Assembly (NCBI GenBank): GCA_004352715.1
Contig: SCFE01000005.1
Span: 3,816,122-3,880,121 of the forward strand
Reading direction: 5' to 3'
DNA from: Hofstenia miamia
Lineage: Eukaryota > Xenacoelomorpha > Acoela
DNA length: 64,000 bases
The translations under genes and the position numbers were made by a program. Shown one piece after another: positions 1 to 8,801 of the stretch. Numbering within the stretch: the stretch's first letter is position 1; each line of letters starts with the position of its first letter. The notes under the pieces are model-generated. The model searched no databases. It saw only the letters and a list, made by a program, of their open reading frames with translations, and had not been told where the DNA came from.

Positions 1-551
1 GGAGGGTTGTAAACGCAGAGCAGAGAAACAATATGGTCACTGAGAACAACAGTACAGCCACAACAGAAATTGATGGATAATGAATTGAAAGAAATGGGAC
101 AGATGTCAAGGTTAGGAAGACAAGAGGCAATGAGAACACCACCATGGCGACCACTGGATCGATCCATACGAGAAAGAACTTTAAGAGTAGAGTTGGGAAA
201 AACAACACTATCAGCAATGGCAGGATCAAGCCAGGTTTCAGTGATGAAAATGAAGTCAACAGGAGACTGCAAGAAGAAATTGTAAAAGCTGAGACGATGG
301 TTCAAAGATACAAGACTGTGGGCATTGGCAGGCAATACGGAAAAGCCAGAGTTCCGGAGAGGAGGAAGATCAGAGTGAGATAGTCAGTCATGGGACGAAG
401 GCCAAAAGATTTGTGCTCATCGTCAGAGAGGCAGTAATAACGAATCAAGATGCCTTCAGACCACACATCAGGATTCATGAGTGCCTGATGAGACTCTTGA
501 TCGCAGACAACATGGAAGGATACAAATGGAGAGTCAGGAAGTGGAGGAATT
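1..551. other. Unassigned left edge
   Basis: This stretch precedes the truncated 5' LTR of element A. It is purine-rich on the plus strand and holds only small overlapping open frames. I recognise no domain in either strand. Homology to the 3' LTR of element A begins near 552, so the upstream part of that LTR has been replaced or lost here. Confidence 0.4.
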
Positions 552-892
552 ACCATAACACTGAGTTCACTATTCACATACTAATTCCTTCGATGGTTTC
601 CACTCTAAAGATGAAGCTTAATTTGTAGCTGCAGCTGATTAGTGTGTATCTGGAACCACATGACAAACCTTTGAGTGTCGATCCTGTCTTCCATTCTCTA
701 CTTATCACCTAAATGAGTTGTAGTGAGTTATGCAGTTAGAGAGGCTAACATGTATTAAGTTAAGTTAATAAAACGAACACTCATCGTGAAGGAGAGAATT
801 AGGAGAGTGTCGAACCTACTTAGTGTGTTAACTAAGAAAAGTAATAAGTTTCTATGAATTCAATACAAAAAGTGGATTGGCATGATTCTACA
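552..892 (+). repeat. Element A 5' LTR, 3' portion only
   Basis: These bases match 10130-10450 with a few substitutions and one indel. The end CTACA is shared with the 3' LTR and is followed directly by a TGG primer binding site, which fixes the inner LTR boundary at 892. The upstream two thirds of the LTR is absent. Confidence 0.8.
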
Positions 893-910
893 TGGCGACT
901 GTGACAGGTG
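893..910 (+). promoter_or_regulatory. Primer binding site of element A
   Basis: The sequence after the LTR end begins TGGCGACTGTGACAGG. The leading TGG pairs with the CCA end of a tRNA primer, as in most LTR retrotransposons. I do not assign the tRNA species. Confidence 0.65.
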
Positions 911-1122
911 CTTGAAAAGTGTGCGTGAAGGAGAGACCTGTATAGTGGAAATACAATTGGTGTAGAAAATAGTTAACTAAAGAGTATGGAATGTTACAAA
1001 CAGGAAGTATTATTTATATGACGTGTGAGTGAGTCAAGATAGATGTTTCTTCTTGTTCATGGGAAAAATAAGCAATGCAAGTGAAGATATGACAAGCAAC
1101 AGTAACCCTAAGCACAACAAAA
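911..1122 (+). other. Element A leader, noncoding
   Basis: The leader lies between the primer binding site and the first usable ATG at 1123. It is short, and the gag matrix/capsid sequence present in element C is missing, so a deletion probably joined leader to nucleocapsid. No other signal was seen. Confidence 0.45.
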
Positions 1123-1404
1123 ATGGTAAAGGAGATCATCAAACAATTACTTCCAGTAGATGAAAATGGAAAACCAAAAGACGAGATCATAAAAATAAAG
1201 TTAAAGGACGGAACAGTAAAAAGGATAAATAGGAAAGACTTAAAATGTCAAACATGTGGGAAAAAAGGCCACACGAAAAAATATTGCAAAAGGTAAATTA
1301 ACTTTATCAAAGAAGAAGAAGCATACTTTGACGAGGAAGATCTATTAGATGATGAAGATGAAACTGAGCAAACGGAAGAGATAGAAAGTGAAATTTTAAA
1401 CTAG
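1123..1404 (+). pseudogene. Element A gag remnant (nucleocapsid)
   Basis: Only the C-terminal end of Gag is left. It contains a retroviral-type zinc knuckle, C-x2-C-x4-H-x4-C, in CQTCGKKGHTKKYC near 1246-1287, which packages element RNA in this family. An acidic tail follows. A TAA at 1294-1296 interrupts the frame where element C has CAA, so one C-to-T change explains the break. The frame then runs to TAG at 1402-1404, immediately after the heptamer TTTAAAC. The ATG at 1123 is only the first in-frame start; the true gag start has been deleted. Confidence 0.75.
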
Positions 1405-1420
1405 AGGGAGCGCCGTCTCC
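1395..1420 (+). promoter_or_regulatory. Candidate -1 frameshift signal, first copy
   Basis: TTTAAAC at 1395-1401 is read as T-TTA-AAC in the gag frame and is followed at once by TAG. Five bases later comes GGAG (1407-1410), a six-base loop and CTCC (1417-1420). The heptamer fits the X-XXY-YYZ rule for simultaneous slippage. A -1 shift here leads into the frame of the second acidic tail, not into protease. Confidence 0.7.
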
Positions 1421-1513
1421 AGTAATTGATGAGGAAGAAGCATATTTTGAAGAGGAATACTTGCTAGATGATGAGGATGAAGAAGAACAAAATGAAGAAA
1501 CGGACAGTGATAC

Positions 1514-1539
1514 TTTAAACTAAAAGGAGTGCTGTCTCC
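1514..1539 (+). promoter_or_regulatory. Candidate -1 frameshift signal, second copy
   Basis: TTTAAAC at 1514-1520 is in the frame of the second acidic tail and is followed by TAA. The spacer is five bases, then GGAG (1526-1529), six bases and CTCC (1536-1539). After a -1 slip the frame is that of protease, whose motif DTGA lies about 40 codons downstream. Element C has the same sequence at its gag-pol junction. Confidence 0.75.
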
Positions 1540-2572
1540 AATAAAACGTGCACCCATTCTAATTGTAACAGACCTAATCAGGACAAATACAATTACAGTT
1601 GTGATAAATGGTGTGATGGTCAAAGCAACCATAGATACAGGAGCAGTAATATCAATCATTACTGACGAATGTGCTGTGAAAATAGGATTTGACAACAGAA
1701 AATTGAAAAGTGAAAAAAGCAGACTACTAAACGCATTGGGAGATTACATTGATATAAAAGGTAAATTAATGGAAGTACCGATGAGAATTGCTAATACTAC
1801 ATTTTTGCAAACATTTACTGTCATTGATACAGAGAAAAATTCACTACCCTATGAGGTTATATTAGGGAATGATTTTTTAATGGATAACAAATGCATTATC
1901 GATTACACGAACAAAACCATATCAGTGCAAGAGGAAGTGATGACAACCTGCGAGGAGGAGGAAGACACAGAAATAATACAATTTCAATTAAAGGAAGATA
2001 TAAAAATTCTACCTAATATTTGGAAGATGTGTCAAATAGAAACAGAGAAGAACATAATGGCTGAAGTCATGATCTATGATCAGAAAGGGATCAATACAAA
2101 GAAGTTATCATCAAGCTTGTGTGTATTAAAAGAAGGTACGGGAACCATACCAATGTTAAATGCAACAAACCACGTGGTTAACATAAAAAAGGACACCTTA
2201 AAACTAAAAGGGAAGAGAGTGAAAACTGAAAAAACGATGGTAAACAAAGCAATCAATATAGTAGAAGAAGAAAAAGAATATCAAATACCGGAAGTGAAAG
2301 ATGAAGACTATTGGCATTTGAGTGAAGAGGAAAGAATAAAACTAATAGAGATACTGAAAAAACACGCCAAAATATTTAATTATGGTGAGATAAGCGTGGG
2401 CAAAGCAGTGGGAGAGATGCACAAAATAGTGACAACAATGGAGGAACCGATAAGACTGCCATGCAGGAGAGTCCCTGAACACTTGAAAGAACACTATAAC
2501 ACGATTGATAGACAACAAAATAATAAGACCAAGCGAGAGTCCATATGCTGTCTTTGTAAAGCAAGGAAATAA
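1520..2572 (+). pseudogene. Element A protease and start of reverse transcriptase
   Basis: This is the -1 frame after the second slippery site. It encodes a retropepsin: the active-site motif IDTGAV is about 40 codons in and the C-terminal motif YEVILGNDFL lies near 1850-1880. It would cleave the Gag-Pol polyprotein. A spacer of about 200 residues leads to the start of RT (FNYGEISVGK, then the region before RLCIDFRKLN). A small deletion relative to element C near 2503-2510 changes the frame, so RT continues in another frame from about 2505. The protease itself looks intact. Confidence 0.8.
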
Positions 2573-3803
2573 ATATAGACTCTGTATAGATTTCCGCAAA
2601 CTAAACGATATTACTAACAAAGATGCCTATCCACTCCCGAGAATAGTGGACATCATATATGAAGCCAGTAAGAATAAATACTACACTTGTATAGATTTGT
2701 GTAAAGCTTACTGGCAGGCGCCAATGGAGCCCAAGGACATTGAGAAAACAGCATTTATAATGCTGTACAGGCTATTCGAATGGATGTATATGTCTTTTGT
2801 ATTATGTAACGCCCCAGCCATGTTTCAAAGATACATAACGAAAGTTCTGAAACAAAATAATAAGAAAATCGAAACAGGGATAAGTGCGTATATAGACGAC
2901 ATATTAATAGCAAGTGACACAATTGAGGAACATCTGGATAAACTGGACAGAACGTTGAAAATCCTGTATAATTCAGGGTTATGTGTCAATGGGAACAAAT
3001 GCGAAATTCTAAAAGAACAAGTAGTATTCCTGGGGAGACAAATTCAAAAGGACAAGATAAGAATGAAAAATAATGCAAAAGAAATGATACAAAATATCAG
3101 CAGTCCGAAAACAAAAAAGGATCTACAGCGAATTATGGGTTTCATAAATTATTATGGATCATTCATAACCAATGTGGCTCATAAAACAGGTAAAATGATA
3201 GCATTACTTAAAAAGAATAAAAGCTTCGAGTGGACATGGAGAGAACAAGAACAATTAGACAACATAAAATACGAATTAAGTAAGATGCCATCATTAAATA
3301 CCCCTGAGTATGATAAAAAATTTATCCTGGATTGTGATGCGAGTAATGTTGCTATAGGAGCATGTCTAGGTCAAATAAAAGATGGCAAAGAAGTGCTGAT
3401 ACAGTTTTTTAGTCATAAGTTGAAACAAAGTGAGGAAAACTATGGGTCAATGAAGTTGGAAATGTTGGCGTTAGTAGAAAGTATAAAGAAATTTCGTTAC
3501 TTTTTAACAGGCCAAACATTTAGAGTAAGAACAGATAATAGTGGTTTAGCATGGCTAAAAAAGTTTTCGGGCAATAAATCGTCAATTGTACCAAGATGGA
3601 TTGAATACTTGAATGAGTTTAGATTCAACATAGAGCATCGAAAAGGAATGTTGCATAAGAATGCAGATTTTTGGACAGTGCTGCCAGAATATCAAAGAGA
3701 TATTGAGAAAGTGGATGGTGAAAAGAAACGATTTCAATTTATGCCGCATAATGAGTACACAGAGTTACCTGATATTAATGCGGAAAAAAAGGAAATACAA
3801 TAA
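2505..3803 (+). pseudogene. Element A reverse transcriptase and RNase H
   Basis: The RT motifs are in order: RLCIDFRKLND, the catalytic CIDLCKAYWQ, YIDDILIAS (the paired aspartates intact) and VVFLGRQI. RNase H follows with its acidic residues visible in LDCDASNVAIGACL, KLEMLALVE and RTDNSGLAWL. Together these would copy element RNA to DNA. Relative to element C there is a 9-base in-frame loss after SESPYA. The open frame ends at TAA 3801-3803, near the RNase H-integrase border. The start shown is where the frame opens, not a true initiation codon. Confidence 0.85.
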
Positions 3804-4535
3804 TGCCAATAATGATTAAAGAGGAAATAACCAAAAAAGACAATCGAAAAGCAGAAAACTGATATGATTCTCAGGGATATACGAGAGAAAATGTATGATG
3901 ACAATTGGGTGTTGGGACAAGAAGCCAACAGTTATTTCCAAAGATACAAATGGAAGTTGAACAGAAATGGACTTTTGTACATAGAAGGAAAGACGTTGAG
4001 GATAGCGATTCCTGAATATTACAAAAGAGAATTAGTTAGGAAGGTGCATGAAAACGGGCACTTAGGTATAATACAGACAGAAAAACCTTTTAACGCTCGG
4101 TTTATAACGACAAGTATTAGAAAAACAGTCGAAGACATTATTAATAAATGCAATACATGTCTGATAAACAATAAGAGTCATTTTCCAGTACAAACAGCAC
4201 CACTTGAAAAAATAATTGCGACAGCACCTAATGAAATTGTGCATGTAGATCTAGAGAAATTATCACAGGATGATGAGGGATATCAGTGTATATTGGTATT
4301 GGTTGACAATTTCACAAAATATGCTCGTATGATACCATTAGATTCAACAACGGCAAAAATAGTAGCTGACAAGATTATGAAAGAATGGATTTTAAAGTTC
4401 GGACTGATGCAAACGATAATATCAGACAGAGGAGTACAGTTCGAAAGTAAATTGTTTGAAGAAATGGCTAAATTGATGGAAATATTAACTGAAAAGACAA
4501 CAGCGTACCATCCACAGCCAAATGGTGTGGTTTGA
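3804..4535 (+). pseudogene. Element A integrase, N-terminal and catalytic domains
   Basis: The zinc-binding HHCC region is visible (HENGHLG, then CNTC). The DDE core has HVDLEKLS and SDRGVQFES with the first two aspartates. The third catalytic residue, glutamate in the pattern NGxVERLN, is destroyed: one extra T near 4530 turns it into a stop. Elements B and C keep that glutamate. The protein would join element DNA to the chromosome. The frame opens fully near 3864; the segment before it is shifted. Confidence 0.8.
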
Positions 4536-5296
4536 AAGATTAAATAAAACTATGATTAAATTGATATGAGTTTTAACATCAAGAATTGGAGGTAGAGACT
4601 GGAGAAGTAGTAGAAATAGTAGAATATTTTTACAATACTTCAGTGCACTCAACAATGGGGATGACTCTGTATAAAGCCATGTATGGCAGAGAAGTGGTGA
4701 TGCCGATGTCAATGCAATACCATAAGTACTCCAAAAAACCAGACAATGACTACATAAGACAAGAAAGAAATTTCAACAAAAAGATATATGGCGAACCACA
4801 CAGGGTAGGGGACAAGGTTTATGCGTACACTCTAATGAGAACACAAGACGTGAATCAAGTGAGAAAACTTAAAACACAGTGGTCAGGGCCATTCACAATC
4901 ACACAAACACTACCCAACAATAACTATAAACTTAATGATGGGAGAATATTACACTTTCAAAATTTAAAACGAGCAACAGTAAATATAGAGCAAGTAATGC
5001 TTGATAAATATGCAGAATTTAAAATCATACAAGTTGATGATGGCATATATGCTGAGATGGACGAGCTAGACAGTGTACATGAAGAAGAATTCCAAGAGGA
5101 ATATAGACCCAAGAGAGGGGAACCGGAAGTCGAAAGGAGAATAATGCCCCAGAGGGCAGTAAAAAATAAAATGAGATATGACCCCGAAATATGGGATGTT
5201 AATTTAGTAACTGAATTTAGGAAAAATGAAATGAATGACACAACGATCGCTGATGAAAGCAAGGAGAGTTCGAAGGAAGAAGACTCCGCAACCTGA
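4536..5296 (+). pseudogene. Element A integrase C-terminal domain
   Basis: The region continues integrase in shifted frames (YNTSVHSTMGMTLYKAMYG, typical after the DDE core). It contains a GPY/F-type module at KTQWSGPFTITQT followed by NNYKLNDGRILHF. The end is very acidic and then basic (EEEFQEEYRPKRGEPEVERR). Element B has a recognisable counterpart at 11189-11440. Frameshifts flank the segment near 4540 and 5240. Confidence 0.75.
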
Positions 5297-5965
5297 TCAT
5301 CAATTTAAGGACGTGAGGATGGAGGAAACGTCGACGAGTTCTACTACCAAAACTAGGTCTCCACAATCCGATTGCCAATTAAAGGGCATGATGATGGAGA
5401 GTTCCCCACCTAGTAACAAGAGACGATGAGTAAGAAGACGAGCTCCGCAATCTGATTACCAATTAAAGGGTATGACGATGGAGCATATGACACCAACAAA
5501 TAAAAGAAGAAGAATAAGAAGGAAGTCTCCTCAATCTGATTACCGGTTAAAGGGTATATGGAGATAACAAAAGAAAGATCACCCTCTACCAAATGTCAAG
5601 TAAAGGGCAAGCGGGTAAACAAGGACCATCAGCATGACACTGATCGCCAATTAAAGGGTGTGAGGTTGGAAACACCAAATTATGCACACTCCCCTTCAAC
5701 ATCCAGTAGTACTCAATGCCAATTAAAGGGCAAAGAGGAAACAGCATCAACAAGTACTCGATGCCAATTAAAGGGCAGAGAGGAAACAGCATTAATAACC
5801 ATGAAAGATTGGGAAACACAGCTGATAAGTGATGACTCCGACATGGATACATCAGAGATACCGTCAACAAGTTCACTCCCTATGACAACAAGCTCAGGTA
5901 TATTCTCATACCAACAAACGTCTACCACAACAAAATCGTCGCGATCAGAAGAGAGAGAAAGTTGA
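5235..5965 (+). pseudogene. Element A peptide-repeat linker of Pol
   Basis: This Ser/Thr/Arg-rich, low-complexity linker sits between integrase and the Pol extension. It is built on a motif of the type PQSDYQLKGMxME followed by TPSNKRRR. Frame breaks lie at 5427 (CGA to TGA) and near 5556. The last stretch is acidic and serine-rich and ends in TGA 5963-5965, directly followed by ATG 5966 in the same frame. Element C reads through the equivalent point without a stop, so the TGA may be a mutation and not a gene boundary. No known domain is seen; the basic clusters could serve nuclear entry or nucleic-acid binding, which is a guess. Confidence 0.65.
5301..5785 (+). repeat. QLKG repeat array, eight units
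   Basis: Units centred on CAATTAAAGGG start near 5301, 5376, 5460, 5544, 5597, 5648, 5720 and 5765. The spacings are 75, 84, 84, 53, 51, 72 and 45 bases. All but one are multiples of three, and the 53 coincides with a frameshift. Keeping frame while varying unit length points to a peptide-level repeat. Element C has a similar array at about 29500-29990. Confidence 0.8.
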
Positions 5966-8060
5966 ATGACTAAGATAGGGAAGGAAAGGATTCACCCCTA
6001 TTTTATAGCTAACAGAAAGATGAGATACAACTCATATGACAATTTGTCACCAGAAACAAAGCAACTGATAAGAGGAAGTACCTCCATGAAGGAAAATGAA
6101 AGTTATGCAATTCCAATAGTAATCAACAAGAAGAATCGTCCCACATGTAATACGATAATAGCATACACAGCAGAAATGAAAGAGCAATTCAACAGACCTT
6201 ATTTTAAGAGCACAGTACACATCACGTTCGACGAACAATTCACTTTAAAAGATGTACAGAAATTAACGAAAAACAGAGAAAGAATTATAGCAGAGTGCGA
6301 ACAGGTGAACCTGGACAAAAAGCATTTAACAGTGGTATACTTTGTGAAAAATAGTGAAATTGCATCAAAGAAACTTCAGTCAAATATAGAGGAAATGCTA
6401 AAGGTAGCTAAAAAGTATAAAACAAGAGTAATAATCATGGTTACTCAAAAAGAAGAGGAGATTCCGAGATTCATAAGAGAAATGGAAATAAAGTTAGACA
6501 ACCTATTCACCTGGAACAATGGAACACTTAAAATATCTGAGCTCATATGGATGGACCTACAAATTAATGAAATGGCTCCAGCGGAAAGAATCATGGTAGA
6601 ACCAAAGATTGCGATCAATATGTACTACCAAACAAGAACAATGGAATTGTTAGGGATGAATGAAAATTTAAAAGAAACCGGCAATATATTTCTCAAATGT
6701 AGTTTAAATCAGACGCCTGAACATTTAGAAAAAATAGCAAGAGTATGGTCAGAGATCAAAGCAGACAAACTGATCCATGAAGAATGGCCAATGATCAACA
6801 TAAGATCACCAACGAAGAAATACCACAAAAGCATAGAAGCAATGTTGTATGAAATTTATCATGCGTACACTAAAATCATAAAACGATCAGAGACAAGGAG
6901 AAAGGAAGGAAAAAACTGTCCTTTTGAAATAATTGAAATGGTAAGCAAAAGTAAAGAGGAAATGGAGATCAAAGAAAGATTATTGCAATCCACAAATATT
7001 GCTCTAACTCCTAATACTCAAAGAGTAATTGACAAAGTCAATTTAGAAAAGTGGGGCAAGCAAGAACCAAGCGAGCTTTCGTGGGTGGATACTGATGATG
7101 AAAGATTGTTGGTAGAGATCATGGTTNAAATGTAGTTTAAATCAGACGCCTGAACATTTAGAAAAAATAGCAAGAGTATGGTCAGAGATCAAAGCAGACA
7201 AACTGATCCATGAAGAATGGCCAATGATCAACATAAGATCACCAACGAAGAAATACCACAAAAGCATAGAAGCAATGTTGTATGAAATTTATCATGCGTA
7301 CACTAAAATCATAAAACGATCAGAGACAAGGAGAAAGGAAGGAAAAAACTGTCCTTTTGAAATAATTGAAATGGTAAGCAAAAGTAAAGAGGAAATGGAG
7401 ATCAAAGAAAGATTATTGCAATCCACAAATATTGCTCTAACTCCTAATACTCAAAGAGTAATTGACAAAGTCAATTTAGAAAAGTGGGGCAAGCAAGAAC
7501 CAAGCGAGCTTTCGTGGGTGGATACTGATGATGAAAGATTGTTGGTAGAGATCATGGTTCGAAGAGAACGTACAAACAACATAGTGCAAAGAATATTCGG
7601 TGAGGTATATGAACGTGAAACAAAATCGTTAATCAAACTATTGTGCATAGGGGCGTTCACACAGAAGGAAATTGATGAAATGTTGCAACCACAGAATCAA
7701 ATAGCTGTAGACATTGAATGTATCACCTCAAAAATGGTAATAAAACCGGAAACGGCGCAAAATTTGATGAAGAATGGATTGACAGACACATTTTGGGAGA
7801 ACATTAAGAAAGCCAAAAACAACTATCCGGCTACATTTGGGATTGTGATGACTGCAGATATGCAAGGTACATATAAAGCCATAGAAGAAAAGACTATGAC
7901 AACACTTTTGAAATGTACGCCGCTGCCAACAATCTTCATACCAATGTTGTTACCAACATGGAGATTAAAAGACAAAAAGGCAGCTAAAGCAATGTGGCAT
8001 GAAGAAAATACTTACGTTAACAACCAACAAGCAGCAGAGAAGATTGTGAATGTTGAGTGA
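5966..8060 (+). CDS. Element A Pol extension, unknown function
   Basis: Once the duplicated assembly segment (one copy plus the N at 7127) is discounted, this reads as one open frame of about 553 codons. It is hydrophilic and rich in Lys, Glu and Ile. I see no signal peptide and no membrane segment, so it does not look like an envelope protein despite its position after integrase. Near the start, KIGKERIHPYFIA is matched by element B (KVGNKILHPYFIA) and begins in element C (KIGNEHIRP). That makes it an old shared part of this clade. I do not recognise the fold. It may be read as the C-terminal end of Pol and not as a separate gene. Confidence 0.6.
6695..7126 (+). repeat. 432-bp segment repeated across a 1-N gap (first copy)
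   Basis: These bases recur exactly at 7128-7559, separated by a single N at 7127. Perfect identity and placement at a gap mark an unmerged contig overlap. Removing one copy and the N restores the reading frame. Confidence 0.9.
7128..7559 (+). repeat. 432-bp segment repeated across a 1-N gap (second copy)
   Basis: This is an exact repeat of 6695-7126, most likely an assembly artefact inside the Pol extension. Confidence 0.9.
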
Positions 8061-8784
8061 TATAGAAAATCTAAAGAGACCTTATTAGAAAATGATAACA
8101 AAGAGAGAATTTTTATAGAAGGACAAGTAACACCATATGATCTGTACCAAGAAGGAGAACCAATACACAAGCAAATACAGAAAGTCCGGAGCGAAATTGA
8201 GAAGTGATCCACACAAACAGTAATATTGTTCTCAGGAATAAACGACATTGTGTGGGGAGAATTATGGAGCTCGCAATATCAGTATTATGATGTAATGCGA
8301 CGTGTAGAAATTATTACTATGGTGAGACTGGGGAAAAAATGAACCGGATAACATCTGTGAAGAAGAAGTTATAGAAAATATAAGTGCTTTTTATGACAAA
8401 GTGTTGATATTGAAATCACTAAGATCAACATACGAATTCTTTTATCCGAACACAATTCATCTTGATCTAGCACATACTAGTAGAATCGACGCAATCATGA
8501 CACTAATGATAGCTATAAAAGAACTGAAACTATATCAAAAACATTATGAAATATTTAATGAGAAACTTAATGAATTGAGAAGTATGTGTACGATATCAAA
8601 GTCTCTGAAGAACCCTTCATTTCTCAGACACAAAAAGATGCTAACAACCGAAAAAGATGTAGTATTAAAAATCACTAAAGAAGAGCTATATGAGAAAACT
8701 GGTAGGGAGATGAAAGAAGCAAATGATATTATTAAGAAGGCAGCTGAAATGGTACATGGAGAGCGAGTAGTCATCCTTAATTAG
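8061..8784 (+). pseudogene. Element A Pol extension, C-terminal part
   Basis: Coding-like sequence continues past the TGA at 8058-8060 with several frame breaks, then runs open from about 8360 to TAG 8782-8784. Visible pieces include TVILFSGINDI (near 8215-8250), LDLAHTSRID and TEKDVVLKITKEEL. The first resembles block III (GxND) of SGNH/GDSL hydrolases and the last sits where block V would be. However, no GDS block I is seen and the expected histidine is not evident. Element C keeps the part from DLAH onward, which shows that this segment belongs to the clade's Pol end. Function unknown. Confidence 0.5.
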
Positions 8785-8791
8785 CTACGCT

Positions 8792-8801
8792 GCAGAGGGA
8801 G
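8792..8801 (+). promoter_or_regulatory. Polypurine tract of element A
   Basis: GCAGAGGGAG lies directly before the 3' LTR start TGTGACATAATCC. Element C has the richer tract GGAGGGGGAG at the same place. It would prime plus-strand DNA synthesis. Confidence 0.75.

Larger units (their letters stand above)
1311..1563 (+). repeat. Tandem, diverged copy of the gag-pol junction
   Basis: Two copies of the acidic Gag tail plus frameshift signal lie side by side (about 1309-1422 and 1423-1545). They are clearly related but not identical. The second copy and the start of protease (1423-1563) are identical to element C at 33725-33865 over 141 bases. Identity to C then falls to roughly 84 percent downstream by hand count. 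A mosaic origin by template switching fits better than simple slippage. Confidence 0.7.

Noticed and set aside
5966-8784. Envelope gene of an infectious gypsy-type element
   Set aside because: No signal peptide, membrane span or cleavage motif, and the start is in frame with Pol in the related elements.
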